Positions 34,742 through 47,425 of a stretch of 64,000 bases of DNA are shown piece by piece. The stretch is taken from contig JAKLMB010000039.1 of the NCBI GenBank assembly GCA_022813625.1, positions 1 to 64,000 on the forward strand, in the 5' to 3' direction. Source of the stretch: Aaosphaeria pasadenensis. Taxonomy: Eukaryota; Ascomycota; Dothideomycetes; Pleosporales. Both the position numbers and the translations under genes were made by a program. The stretch's first letter is position 1. Every line of letters begins with the position of its first letter. The notes beneath the pieces are model-generated. The model saw only the letters and a program-made list of their open reading frames with translations, was not told the origin of the DNA and did no database searches.

Positions 34742-36705
34742 TCAGCGTACATCGATATCTTCCCATCCGCGTCCCTTCACGTTTGACAATTCATCCATGG
34801 TCATGACATGGCCGGTTGTGACTAGAAAGTGACCGCAGTGTTAGCCTGTATGCGTTGAATAGCGGCTGATCTTCGATGAAAAAAACTCCAAAGGAATCGT
34901 GATCATCTCGGTGAAACCGAAAATAGTTTTGATGCTGTGATGGGAAATCTTACAGTAACCCGCCTGGATTTTAGCATCAATCTCAACACGGCTGTCCTCC
35001 GGAATCATGTCTTCGGGAATCGGAACCCGCTCATGGATTGGAATTCCTTGCTCCACAATAGCGTCGTGTTTCATGCTGAATAATATGTTAGCGAAAAGAC
35101 CTTCATCATCAATTTAAGTGGTGGCATAAGGGCGCGAAGGCGGTGTCCGGCTGCTGCACATAGGGGTGTACAAGGGATCTGTAAAGACTCACTTGGACAT
35201 GCTTAGCATTCGATCGATCTTGGTAATACCTAGCCAATGTAGAATCTACATTGGATGTCCCGTTAGTAAATGTCGATCTGCATATTCCTCTACTGGGAGG
35301 GAAGGCTTACATCAGGCATCAAGGCTTGGAAACGCATGTCCTTGACTCCAGCAATGTTCTCTGTCCTCTTGAAGTATTCGCTGGCTCGGTCCTCTCCTCG
35401 CTTTCTGGCGTTGTACACGAGATATTTGGTCACTTCGCCTAATGCCCTTCCTTCCTTTCGGAAATAGATGACTACACCGCTGCCTCCCTTCTGGGCTTCT
35501 TTTACGGCCTCCTCGACGCCGAAGATCAAGTAGGGTCTGCAAGTGCAGATATCGGACCCGAATACATCGCTACCATTGCATTCATCATGAACGCGAAGGG
35601 CAAGGCGGACGTTAGGATCGGCCATCTTAGCAGGATCACCGAAGATGTACACCGTCAATCCTCCTATGGGAGGGAGGAACAATTTAATGTCATGGCGGGT
35701 GATGAGCTCAGGGTAGGATCCACCAGTTTCCTCGAACAGTGTGCGGCGAAGTGTACCTTCATCTGGGTGGCCAAGTCAGCATAATGAAACATTCAAGGTG
35801 GAAACACGCACCAATTCCAAATCTCTCAGCTACGCCGGGGAGATACCACACAGGCTCTACGGCTACTTTGGTGACCGCAAGTTCACCAGTCTCATTCAGA
35901 CATATCTTCCCATCCGGAACAAGACGGCCTTTCTGTACGCTTGCCTCCAGCTCTGGAAGTTTCATGTGTGCTCGGGTGATGGCGATAGTAGGCCTAATTT
36001 CAACATCTTCCCCGTCCATGATCTCCTTGTATAGCCAAGGTGCGAGATGGCCCAACGGATCCATGGCAACAATCTTCTTCTTGTCACTCCATTGCGGGAA
36101 TGGTCCAATCTGTGCCGCAGGCTCGGTGTTCGTAAAGTCCGGCTTATGGTCCACGTCAAGGTTCTTGCTGGCCACTGCGAGGGCATGGTAGATACTGTAG
36201 GAACCGCCGTGGGCACCGATGGCTGAAGGGGTTAGAATTGCTCATATCCTTGAGGCAACGAGAACGTACCGTTTCGTCGTCGAATTGTGCCTGGATGCCT
36301 TGACACGACAACCGGACCTCTCACTTTAGGATCTTGATGACCCCAATCCATTGGCAAGGGATCGACCCCAGCCTGGCCAGGGTAAGATGTCAAGATGATT
36401 TTGGAGAACTTAGACACGCTTGGTCGGCGAGAAGCTTCAACACTGGCTGCCGCATCCTCGTACTGCTGGCTAACAGCTTCTACGGTCTTCTCGGACTCCA
36501 CTTCCTTTCCCTTATCCACGGAAGAAGGCCCATTTGAGGCCTTGTTTGAGGCACCATCTTGTAGCTGCTTGACTCCAGCGAGCATGTTCACCCGTCCATT
36601 GATACCGTCAATGGCGGATGCAAGCTCGGAGTTCTCCTTCCGCAAAGCATTTAAACCATCTAAGATATCCTTGAGGAGTACATCATTGGGCTTTTCAGAA
36701 GACAT
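34742..36705 (-). CDS. URC1: GTP cyclohydrolase II-like protein, URC1 type, 517 aa
   Basis: Six exons on the minus strand: 36705-36270, 36222-35812, 35762-35311, 35245-35193, 35075-34954, 34821-34742. The N-terminal ~120 residues hold a coiled coil (LNALRKENSELASAIDGI) and a charged linker. A GTP-cyclohydrolase N-terminal domain follows (VVVSRHPGTIRRRN, AIGAHGGSYSIYHALAVA). The catalytic GTPCHII domain keeps the zinc cysteines (DECNGSDVFGSDICTC) and the RKEGRALGE loop, then ALMPDILHWLGITKID. The C-terminus is FTTGHVMTMDELSNVKGR. The two-domain layout is that of Urc1, needed for uracil catabolism in Lachancea kluyveri, rather than riboflavin-pathway Rib1. A uracil phosphoribosyltransferase gene lies 1.9 kb away across ELF1, supporting that role. 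Confidence 0.88.
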
Positions 36706-37706
36706 TCTTGGTGGGCCGAGAGCTTCTAGAAGGGAATGGTACCAGGATATCTACAGAGAGAATGTTTGAGGGATGGATGGAGGGTTCAAGCAGAAGTGAC
36801 AGACGGTTGAGACCGGCAGCAAATAAGTATTCTGTTAGATGGTTGAAGGAAACAGTAACCGAGAGTCAATTGCCTGGAGGAGATTGCTGGGATATGTTAA
36901 GCAGTGCAAGCTACTTGTGTAGATAGACACGTAAAGGGCTGTCACTGTTCCTTGTGGATGATGGACGGTATGATAGACGGTACGGATGCTACTGGTCTAT
37001 CCAAAACACAAGGATAGACTTGATTATGTGTGGCGATGTTTGAGAGTTTGAGAGTTTGAGAGCGAGAGGAGAGAGAGAAGAAGGAGGAGGAGGAAGAAGA
37101 AGAAGAAGAAGAAGAAACATCAGCAGTAAGGAGCGGGAGCTTGTAGTTGTAGGTGATGCACCTCCCCGAGCTCCTGGGGGGGAGTGTGACCAACGCGTGC
37201 CGACATCTGATTGGACGTCTTATCAAGCATGTACAATGATACTTATCACTCTACTGTTAGTGACTTAGTGAACAAGAGACAGTACATACCTAGGCAGTTA
37301 CTAGTGAGGGGTCTGGAGGTGGAGATGGCCGAAGCGTCGGAGCATTCATCGGCAATCGGCGAAACCTGTTCACCGGCGTCATTCAACCCTCGTACCAAAC
37401 TACGAGTATCTGACTACTAGTCGATTACCTTGAACTCGTACTTGATCCCAATCCCAAAACTACGATTTATCAACCCTCATACTTACCTAGTTGTCCAAAC
37501 TCAAACTCGACTGAATCTTACGTCCGGCGCACTCGCTTTCCCGAATACCCGCAACACAGGACCTCAAGCCCCACGCGACAGCCCACCCGTATCTCTTTCA
37601 TCCTCGAAGAACGCGCCAGTAATCAGTACTGCCTGCGCGCATTCGAATAGCAACAGCGACAGCACAAACCCCCTCGAAAAGCACTCCTTCACCCACACTA
37701 TCAATC
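36706..37706. promoter_or_regulatory. Divergent intergenic region URC1/ELF1
   Basis: About 1 kb between outward-pointing start codons. It has a GA/GAA-rich tract at 37055-37117 and no gene. Confidence 0.55.
37055..37117. repeat. GA/GAA purine tract
   Basis: Runs of gaga, gagg and (gaa)n about 60 bp long; read from the URC1 side this is a CT-rich promoter tract. Confidence 0.85.
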
Positions 37707-38298
37707 ATGGTATGGATTCGTCGCACAATATACACTTCATTCTGATTTTCGTTGTTGACTTGTACTAGGGTAAGCGGAAATCTGCAAAGAAACCCCAGGG
37801 CCCAAGAAAGGTACGCCACCTATTGCATCTCCCTCTGCATCCCTCATGCGCCGAAGCTGACGCAGAATTCAGAAAGAAAGACTGAACACAACCTTTCTAT
37901 GCCTCTTCTGCAACCACGAGAACTCAGTGAGCGTGACTATTGACAAGAAGGCGGGAGTCGGAAACCTGCACTGCAAAGTCTGTGGCCAGGTCTTCCAAAC
38001 CAAGATTAATTGTAAGTCGGCATGATACCCCATAATATCCTTACTATTGATCGCGCCCCCGTGAAAAGTATCCCGCTTATCAGCAGCAGTCCTTTCCGCT
38101 CCTGTCGACGTGTATGCAGACTGGCACGATGCTTGCGACGCAGTCTCCAAGAAGCCTGATGAGGGAGCTGGTAGATCGATCAACCGGACTGCGGGACCGC
38201 CGCGACCCGCCGCCGCCGCTGGAGGCGATGACATGGACGATTTCATCGAAAACGACGAGCCAGATGCGGAGGGCGAATTCGACGACGACGACATCTGA
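37707..38298 (+). CDS. ELF1: Transcription elongation factor ELF1, 130 aa
   Basis: Zinc-ribbon elongation factor travelling with RNA polymerase II on chromatin. Four exons: 37707-37709 (the ATG alone), 37769-37810, 37873-38011 and 38090-38298. Removing the 59-bp intron after ATG yields MGKRKSAKKPQGPRK, the canonical start; without it no ATG opens the frame. The zinc ribbon is CLFCNHENS and CKVCGQVFQT, with DKKAGVGNLHC between. FLSAPVDVYADWHDACD is the conserved C-terminal helix. An Ala-rich linker and an acidic tail ending DDDDI follow. Confidence 0.96.
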
Positions 38299-38638
38299 TC
38301 AAAGCATCAAAACACTGTTGTACAACATTGACATCATTTGTGGCGGAGCTCAAGGGGTGGCATAAAAGGCGTTTGGGGGTGTTATCTTGTAGCTACGGCG
38401 CATGGGAAAGAGATCAAAGCATGATCCGGCCGGCTAGAATGGCCACGGAATCGAATTGCGCCTTAATGCGTATGTCATATGCTATAATAAAAATCCAACT
38501 CTTTCAATGAGTTGGCCGCATAGTGGTTCGCCACTTTTCTTTACTTGCGGTTCATAAGAGCGTAAGATGATCAATCGGACATTTACCGTCGAGAACTTTA
38601 GATGTTTCCACAATGTTTCTTCTTGATTTGGGGGCCTG
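38299..38638. other. Convergent 3' region ELF1/UPRT
   Basis: About 340 bp between two stop codons; nothing recognisable. Confidence 0.5.
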
Positions 38639-39535
38639 TTACATGGTGTAAAAGCGGTCACCGAAATCTCCTAGTCCTGGTACGATATAGCTGAATGACA
38701 GTTAGCTCCATTCGTGAGAAAGCGATCCTGTGTTGGTGGGCTACGACTTACTTCTTCTCGTCCAGCCCTCGATCTACAAAGGCCGTTACCACTCGCACTT
38801 TAGGGAACTTTTCGGCAAAGTTTGCCGCTCCTTCTGGACTTGCGATCAAGTTAAGGAACAAGATATGATCTTCAGGTACGCCACGTGCTATGAGAACCTC
38901 GACGGCCATGAGAGCAGAGCCTCCTGTTCATTGTTAGTTCTGAGGTCCCGTTTTCAACTAGGGAGACTTCAACGCACCCGTAGCGAGCATGGGGTCTAGT
39001 AGCAGAACCCATCGGGTAGCAATATCCTCTGGCAGCTTATCGTAGTAGAGTTTTGGCTTCGCCGTTTCCTCATCCCGCTGGATCAGGATCTTTCCAATCC
39101 GGACTGATCTGCAACATTCCCTGAGTGCCTGCTCCATGGACTCTCCAGCGCGCATGATGGATACTCCACAGATCTTGCCTTCGAACTTGACACCAGAGTA
39201 GGTTCTTCCGACCGGGGTGGTTATGGTGTGCTCCACTACCGGAAGATGGTTGAGTCCCTCTTCGACCAGGAGTCGAATGATCCGATTGGAGTAGAAGATG
39301 AAGTCGGCACGTCCAGTATTTCGGTCACGGATCATACTGTAATGGATCGTTTTAGTGTTTATGAATTATTTTGGTACTGTCTGGCACTTCCTTACGTGAG
39401 CAATGCAATCAGCTGCGGCGTCTGAGGTAGAATGTGAACATTTTGATGTGATATTTCCGTAGAGACAGTGGCCGTTGGTTTCTGAGAGGCGGGCCTATAC
39501 TCTGGGCCGACGCATTGTGAAGGGGTTGAAGTCAT
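38639..39535 (-). CDS. FUR1: Uracil phosphoribosyltransferase, 240 aa
   Basis: Makes UMP from uracil and PRPP (pyrimidine salvage; also the step that activates 5-fluorouracil). Four exons on the minus strand: 39535-39396, 39336-38978, 38923-38752, 38690-38639. HILPQTPQLIALLT runs into MIRDRNTGRADFIFYSNR across intron 1, and GVSIMRAGESMEQALRE follows. The PRPP loop DPMLATGGSALMA is rebuilt across intron 2. The uracil-binding C-terminus NYIVPGLGDFGDRFYTM is rebuilt across intron 3. A second UPRT-type gene, URC6, acts in the uracil-catabolic pathway of Lachancea kluyveri; sequence alone does not separate Fur1 from Urc6 here, but proximity to URC1 makes the question open. Confidence 0.95.
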
Positions 39536-40486
39536 GTTTCTTTCTTTTGGTGCCGCGTGCAGGCCTTGGAAGTGGAGTGTCTGCTAACAAAGACAAGAGC
39601 CGAAGAAGGAATTCAATGAAGGTGGGTCGTCACGGAGTACGAGACGAAGAAGATAGTATACCTTTCGTATTTGGGTAAGTAATTAATTGGGGAGATGGGT
39701 GGGTAGGGATATAGTTAAGTACTTGGGTAGATATGTTGTTATGGGGAATGAGGAAAGTGAAATAGTAGCTGGTGAGCTGGTGAATGAGGGGAAAAAGAGA
39801 CTCGATAAGATAGTGAAGAAGTATTAATTAAACACTTACCTACGAGTTAGTTAGGGCAGTGGAGGTACCTAACTAATACTCATACAGTGTACCTAGGCAC
39901 AGCTGTAGTCCAGTTGGCCAATCAGATGAGGAATACGTCACTTCGGTCTCGTGACCATCGGCGAGCTCCTTCGAGAGGTCTAACCTCAAGCTATTACGAT
40001 TACTCTGATCATACTGCACACACACACACACACACATAACAAGGTACTTCTTTGTAGTCTGTGACATATCATCTCATCGCATCTACCTACCTGAATTATA
40101 TTCACCTACCTCTTCACCTTAGGTACTTATCCACATACCTTCCGAAGGGAGCTGCATTGTTTCGTACTGCACTATCCCCATGCCACTACCCGCGCACCGG
40201 CCATGAGTGGCCATGCATCTGCCCGCTCTCGTTGAAACCCCCCAAAGCAGTCAATTCAAAACAACAACACGTACAGCCCCAACAGAACAAACCGACAATC
40301 ACAACGAAAAGCAACACCGAAAGCAAGACTTACAACTTTCCTTCTATCTCAATCCATATACGATGCGATTTCAGTAATCCGCCAATACCTCCCACGCCTC
40401 TATTGATCCTTTCCCCACTTGCAGAGCATGCGCAACTGCAGACTTTGCGCGAGAACACAAAGTTTCAATAATCCACTCACCCTGGC
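39536..40486. promoter_or_regulatory. Divergent intergenic region UPRT/WAPL
   Basis: About 950 bp between outward start codons. Includes gtacctaggc at about 39889, a short (CA)n at 40014-40036 and repeated cctacct words at 40083-40140. Confidence 0.5.
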
Positions 40487-43400
40487 ATGGCAGCGGCCAT
40501 GGCCAATGCCTTCGAGACAGCCGATCGTCGCAAACGAATTGCAACCTATGGAAAGTCGTCGCGAGTAACACCCGCCTTCAACTGGGGTGACGATGCTCCC
40601 TCGCCCGAACGAACCCACAAGCACCCGTCGTTAGGAGGTTCTACAACGCAAGAAACGAGCGCAGTACCTGGGAAACCAAAACTACAAAAGGTAGTACAGA
40701 ACAGCGTCCGGAAACTCCCATCGGCGCGCGATGCGACGGATGATCTTCGTGCAAATGGTAGCCTATCTGCGCCATTCAGCTCAGGAAAGGTGGGACGGAA
40801 GTCGGAGCACTCGGACGATGTCTTTGATGTACCTTCCTCGGGGGACGAGTCATCACTACCTCAGAACAAGCGTGGGAAAGCACTACAACCCTTGCGCACC
40901 AAGCAAGTCGGCCGGAGTGTGCCCGGAAGCCCGAAGACGGTGAACATGTTGGGAGAAGGTATCTTGAAGTCGGACTCCACAACGCAAACCTCCTCAGGGC
41001 GGCCTAAAATATCCCAAGCATTACGCACTACCGGAAGTACGACGCGGGATCATGACCGTTCAGGCAAAACCCAACCTGTAAAGTCTAAATCCACGTCTCG
41101 AGCCACGACACCATCCGTTCCGCCGCACAAGAGCACGAAGGAAGCATCGTCACAGCCCAAATCTAAGGCGCTCAATAATACGCCGACCGAGATTGATGTC
41201 TTTGATGTTCCTTCCGAAAATGATGCTCCAATTCAGACTGTACGGAGCTCCAGAACCAAAATGCTTCCCAGAAAGGAGAGCAAGGTGACAGCAGGGTCTT
41301 CCACATCAATAAAGACACAAGCTAAGCCGAATGATTCTGATGACTCGAACCCAGAGAAGAAACGCAAGCGTGGACCTGCGAACGACGCTAAGGTTGGAGC
41401 TCCAGGAATGACATCTGGTGTGGCCGACGTAGCGATCGCTCCGCGGCATCGAAAATCCCAGAAGAAAACAGGTGATAAGTCGCCTAGGCAAGGCTTTGAG
41501 GAATCCATGACTCTTCCCGTTGTTAGCTCGGAAGTACCCAAAGTTCAACCATCATATCCAGCCAGGCGAATCCGAGCTCGGAACAACGCAACAGCACCAA
41601 AATCACTCACCGCTAGAATGCAATCATCCCCCGCAAGATTGCACGAAATGGTTTCTGTCCGAGGGCCAAAGCCAGGCACGAATAGTATAACATCACAAAA
41701 TAAGTCCCACGAAGAGGAAGTAACGATGTATGACATTCAAGATGCTACGTCTACACCAGCCCGCGTCAATAGGAGTAATCAGTTGAACACCACAACACCG
41801 CAACAGACACAGACCCTAAGCAATTTAATGGACGCCGAGGAGACTACAACCCCTTCCATGCCTAGTATTCGGAGGCTGCAGCTGACCGACTCGAAACCAA
41901 AGTCTCTTCTCGGCAGTCTTGTGAGATCTTCTTCTGATATACCTCTCAGCGCACATTCACGAAAACCTAGGCTCATCGATTCGCTGAGACAGGCGATCCC
42001 TAGCTCAGAAGGAGAAGAAAGTGACAGTGAGGACGACGATGAGTCAAGCGAGGAAGCCACGCGGCACCTGGCCTCTGGAACATCTACCACTCAACCAGGA
42101 TCAAAATTTGGTGGCCCTCCAGTGGGAGGTCGAGATTGGGACATGGATGAGGGTATGAACGGAGAAGCCCATATCAATTCACAACGGTCTCAGACCTCGG
42201 TCCATATTCCTACATCCTCTAAGGTTACTTACGCGAAACAACGATCTTACCGGGAGGAAGCAAGCCTAGAAGATGGCCTACTTCTTTCCATGGATCTTGA
42301 CGATCCAATGGGGTTTGACGGATTCGGAGCAGCCAGACCGCTGGCTGATGAATCCGAGGAAGAAGAAGAGCAAGGTCAAGTCAGAGGTATACACGAGCTT
42401 AGAAAGAAGGGACAAAACCAAAAGTTTCTCAATGAAGCCGAGTCAGCCATTGATGACATATCCGCCTCCAATACACTGGGCACTTCCATGCGTCGAAGTG
42501 CTATGCTTGAACTCTGTACCCGGATGTCAGACGAAAGCTTTCTTGAACAGATGCTCGATGCTGGATTGGGCCGACGCTTTATGGAAAACGTCAAGTCCAA
42601 TGGCGAGATAGTCTTTGACTTCGCCGCAACCACTGCTGTCGCTTTTCTGTTGAGCCACAGCCTTGGGGCCGCGCTGCTTGACGATATCTATAAAAGCCAG
42701 GTCATCAAAACAATCACCACACTGTTGGGTAGACATGATGATATTGGTCGAATCGCGAAAGAACGAAAAACCAATCTGTCGAGAACGGGTCGAGAGTCGG
42801 TGGATGCATTCCGGACCTTGGTTCAACGTTCTCCACTATGGTCAACGAAAGCACCCGAGAAGATCTCACCTCGAATCGTGGGAATGCGAACACTAGAGCT
42901 TCTAGTGCTTGCACTTCGAAAATCTGGCAATACTGACGCGCTTGTCAATGAGGACCTGATCGGTGAACTGTTGGATATCGCAACGCAACGGGTCCAAGTG
43001 CCCCTCGTAGAGAAAATGGACGCCCAGGAATTGCTCACTTGCAATCTTGCATTTTCGATCATGGAGGCGGTGTCCCTATCGAAGGACAAACAGGCAACAT
43101 GGTCGAACAAAATCATGCGCCGCTTGGCAGAGCTGATACCTGTCTTCCTCAACGCCAACGGAGAGTGGCCAGTCAAGCTTGCTATGAGACTATGCATGAA
43201 TCTTACCAACAACAGGCCAAAGGCATGCGAAGTTTTCGCTGGCCCCGAGTTTGTGCGACCCCTAACACAGTCTATAATCGACAAGTTCTCTGCATTGGAG
43301 GGTGATTGCCCAGAAGAGCAGAGGGAAGAGGTGCTTGAGGAACTCATCCTTAGCCTGGGAGCGATGCTCAATCTGGCCGAGTTCAGCGACCGAGCAAGGC

Positions 43401-43839
43401 AAGGTGTTGTGGCCGATGGTGACGAGCTGGTAGATGCGTTGGCAAAGCTTTTCCTCGAGGGATCTGAACGGGCCGCACAGGTATGTAAACGGCTGAAGGA
43501 AATGCCGTAAGTGGTGTTTTGTAACGAGTACGGAAAGTTAACAGGCGGCAGGCTGAATCAATGGAAGCATCACATGCCAATGTGACCGTGGGCTATCTTA
43601 CAGTTCTCCTCGGGAATTTATGTCTGAACGATCACGTTCGGTATAAGATGCGCTTGCGGCTCCCTGGACAGACGGTGGATCTTCTAGTAGAGAAGATCAA
43701 GGAGTTCGTTCGCTACAATGAACGAGTCGACCGGGAAAACAACGACTTCGGAGGAGAGGAAGGGCGGGCGACTTGGCAGAATTTCACCAAGCGACTTCTA
43801 CTGGTAGTGGAACGACTGGAAGTGGCCGAGAGCGGATGA
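40487..43839 (+). CDS. WAPL-domain cohesin regulator, 1104 aa
   Basis: Wapl proteins release cohesin from chromatin together with Pds5. Exon 1 is 40487-43506; exon 2 is 43545-43839. The intron is only 38 nt but has GTAAGT, GTTAAC and CAG, and only this acceptor restores frame. The first ~600 residues are basic, Ser/Pro-rich and disordered, with repeated (I/V)FDVPS motifs near residues 112 and 244 (DDVFDVPSSGDE; IDVFDVPSENDA). The WAPL domain begins near residue 645 (NEAESAIDDIS). It continues through RRSAMLELCTRMSDESF, DFAATTAVAFLLSHSLG and GMRTLELLVLAL to helical repeats ending VGYLTVLLGNLCLNDHVR. ATG 40487 is the first in frame. Confidence 0.9.
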
Positions 43840-46354
43840 TTGTAGTTATTTGAGTGTTGTAAAGGGATTGGCAGGGCAGGGCATGGCATGGTAGGGCATG
43901 GCTTAGCCGACATGCAGGTCCATGACGCGGGCGGGCGTGCTCGACATTTTGATGGTGCCCGAAGCTTCTTGGTAATGATTATCTGACTTGAACTTCACGG
44001 GATGGCGTTGGCGGAATATTACATGGCACAATACCCAGGACTATTTTGAGGCAGGTTTTGATCTTACACTTTTCTTTAACCCTTGGAAAAAAGGTGCCGA
44101 TGTAGGATTGATAAATGAGATGCTCGTTGGTGGACAAGAGGGAATAGATGGCTGCATGCCGGATAAGTTAAGAACTAGTTCCGGGGGCCTCGGGCCTTGC
44201 TGCACTTGTCCAGTTGGTCTCAGGGGATTCTCCCGTCAAGTTGACGTTGGAGAGAGAGGAAGAGAGAGAGAGAGACGGAGTAGACAAAGTAATGAATACG
44301 AATGTGGCAGACAAATTGGAATTGACATGAGCCGGGATATGATAACTGCAAGAATGCAATGGCTAAACTGCGATTTTAGGGTCGCTGGCTGCAAAGAGCA
44401 AATTGAGCCCGACCAGCGAAGCAACCTGGTATGGTCCCATACGAAGAAACATGTGGCCAAGTGCGTAAGGATAAATGGATAGCATCTATCATGTACTATG
44501 ACGAGAGTGTGTATGTGTGTATGTATGCCCGGAAGCAGTAGATGAGGTGTCAACGGAACACTTTGAAAAGTCTACGGGATGGGCATGCAGGTGGTCCCGA
44601 CATTATGCAGCACGACATGAACGGTGGATGCGGTGAGGAGACGGGAAGGAGGTACGAATAAAAAGGAAATAGAGCAGAAAGTAAAATTAGAAGTAAAATT
44701 CCTCCGTGCAACTTTTTTACTTTCTTTTTCTTTTTTAGAAAGTTAGGTTTAGAACTTTCTGTGCATATATTAATTGCAGGGCTTGCTTTTGGTAGGACGT
44801 TTGAAGGAGTGCGAACAATCTAAAGTAGTGTCGTGGTTGGAGGGATCGAATAGATGACATGTGAATTTGCATGCACTACTGAACATGTACGTACGAGTAA
44901 TTACAATCAACGGTTATTGCATTCACAAACTAGTCCAACACCTTGTGCCTTAGGGCAGCGGATGATGAATTACACAGTAAGGTAACTGGTCAGAACGAAG
45001 CAAGCCACAAGGACGCAGCGACGTAGGCATGTACGGATGAGGAAATGCAAAGACACGGAAGCTAACCATGTCAATAGCGCAATTATCGAAGCTGGACTTT
45101 CTGGAGCCGAATAGAGTCATGGTCTCCTGGTCTCCCGACCTGCCGACAGGCCTGGTGGCTTTCCGATTGGAATTGTGGACGAATCCCAAGCATTCCCCAT
45201 CATCATTTTCATGTCAATCCCTTTTCTGACCGAAGAGCCCAACCGGAGATTGGATGGAAATATTTCGAGTACGGTGTGCCGGTACCGAGTATGGGAGATG
45301 ATGAAGATATCCTTGCCTTACCTACCTCGCAGGCTCGTACTGTGTGCTCCGTACTCTACCTGTACATTTTTATTAGGCGAGTTTCGCAAGTATGACTTCA
45401 TAGATGATGATGATGGCCTTTGTTTTATTTTATATTCCCTTCCCCTCCGAAAAAAAGTGGATGATATCTCCCTCTTCCACAACAACACCGCAAACAATAC
45501 CGAACGTCATTCGAACGCCCTGATATCTTCCAGCTACTCGTACATACATAGGTACATACATATTCTACTGGGGTTTGAGGTACGTGCATAACAACAAGTC
45601 CGGACCGGCGAAGGGCCGCCACGATTCGGAAGAGTTGCTGCTTTGTTGGACTCCACCTGCAGCTCCCCGGGCAGAGCCTGAAAGCTACACCTCACCTGGG
45701 AATAAGTTATAGTTTCCTACCCAACTAACAGCTAATTAGTTGCCTACTATACAGCTTTTTCTTGCAACGAAAGAGTGGGAACTGTAACCTGATCTACTAC
45801 TACAACTTACTACTGTACTCCTGCTACTGGATTACAAGACAAGTGATCTTAGTTCTTGTCCCTTTTCCCTTTGTGCCGGTGGTACACACAATAAATACCT
45901 AGGTATGTACGTTTCCGAATAGTCAGTTGAAGCCGATCAGGATCGTTCATAGTCATACCGGCCGCCCGCCCTAGGCATCACCGTCAGCATCAACAATTAA
46001 CTAATTACCATATCACCCACCACCAACACCACCACCACCACTACCACTACCACCATTGCCATTCCGCATTCCCCTTTTAACTAACCAACAAATACAAAAC
46101 ATAGAACATACAAACTCTCTTCCCTTCTCCCTCCTTTTCTCTCGCCTCCTTCCGACCCTCAAACAAAGCTCTTCCTGTCCCGTCCCGGGTCGTATCGCTC
46201 CACCTCTCGCATACGCAAACGAACACAAACTCTCCCCCATCATCTTTCTCCTGCGCCTCGAGGTTCACCCTTCACCCCAACGCTGGCGCACCGGTCCGCC
46301 AACGCGAGATCCTCCCTCCCTCCCTCCCGCAATACCAGTAATACTAAGAGCAAT
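43840..46354. other. Intergenic stretch WAPL to Rheb
   Basis: About 2.5 kb. Open frames at 43988-44482 and 45175-45591 look non-coding by composition. A GA tract lies at 44250-44275, a T/A-rich run at 44715-44770, and tacctaggta at about 45896. The last ~300 bp is a CT-rich leader of the Rheb gene. Confidence 0.5.
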
Positions 46355-47425
46355 ATGCCGGCTCCCAAGCAAAGGAAGATTGCCATTGTCGGCAGCAGAG
46401 CTGTAGGTATGTTACACTACCCGCTACGCATTGCCTGCTACCCCTCCCCGCCACGACTCGGCTTGTGTACCCTGCACTTCTGGTTGGTGGTACTTTGGAA
46501 GCGTGGGAGGAGGGAGAAGCAAACCAGAGAAAAAAAACTAGAAGACGAGAAAAAATAATCCTCCAGTTCAAGACTACTAACACCCTACGCAGGCAAGTCG
46601 TCGATGACCGTTCAATTCGTCGATGGTCACTTTGTTGAATCCTACTATCCCACGATCGAGAACACATTCAGCAAGATCATTCGCTATAAGGCACAGGACT
46701 TTGCGACGGAAATCATTGATACTGCTGGCCAGGTAAGGCATCACCACCTTCATCACTCCATCTCTCCATCTTCCCTCGTTTCCATTCTCTCCCCTGACTC
46801 CACTCTACCTCCCCCACAGCTCCCTCCTATCTATCTGGGCCCCCGTACACTCCACTTTCCATGTCGCGCGCCTCAACCTTTCTGGGTCTAGGTGTGCTCC
46901 AGGTCGATTCTCTTATCTCCCTTGCTCCCTAGCTTCTGCGCTGGGACTCCTTGCTGCTGTAGACCCTCTCACTAACTGTCTATCCTCTCCTTTACAGGAT
47001 GAATATAGTATCCTCAACTCCAAACATTTCATTGGCATCCATGGCTACATGATTGTCTATTCCGTGGCCTCCAAGCAGAGCTTCGAGATGGCCCGCATCA
47101 TTCGCGACAAGATTCTGAATCACTTGGTACGTTACCTTAACCCCCGGACTGCATACACCTCCGCTGACGTCTTTGTCCTTTCCAGGCCACCGATTGGGTC
47201 CCCCTCATGCTCGTCGGCAACAAGTGCGATCTCAACCCTGCCCAGCGACAGGTCACGACCGAAGAAGGCAAAGCCCTCGCCGAGGAATTCAAGTGCGGGT
47301 TCACCGAGGCGAGCGCTAGATACAATGAGAACGTACAAAAGGCTTTTGATCTCATGATCGCAGAGGTGGAGAAGACGTCCAATCCGGGCGAGCCAGCTGG
47401 CGGGGGCAAGTGCGTGGTCATGTAG
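46355..47425 (+). CDS. RHB1: Rheb-family small GTPase, 186 aa
   Basis: Rheb couples TSC1/2 to TOR signalling and, in fungi, to amino-acid uptake. Four exons: 46355-46406, 46593-46732, 46998-47126, 47186-47425. G1 is GSRAVGKSS, with the Arg that marks Rheb in place of the Ras Gly. G2 is PTIENTF, G3 DTAGQDEYS (across intron 2), G4 NKCDL and G5 EASAR. IHGYMIVYSVASKQSFE is typical Rheb. The C-terminus GGGKCVVM is a CaaX box for farnesylation. Introns 1 and 2 (186 and 265 bp) are long for this window. Confidence 0.96.

Noticed and set aside
43988..44482. 164-residue open frame downstream of WAPL
   Set aside because: No family resemblance; it includes a GA simple repeat translated as Arg-Glu runs.
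45175..45591. 138-residue open frame upstream of the Rheb gene
   Set aside because: Random-looking composition with no motif; lies in a promoter-like region.
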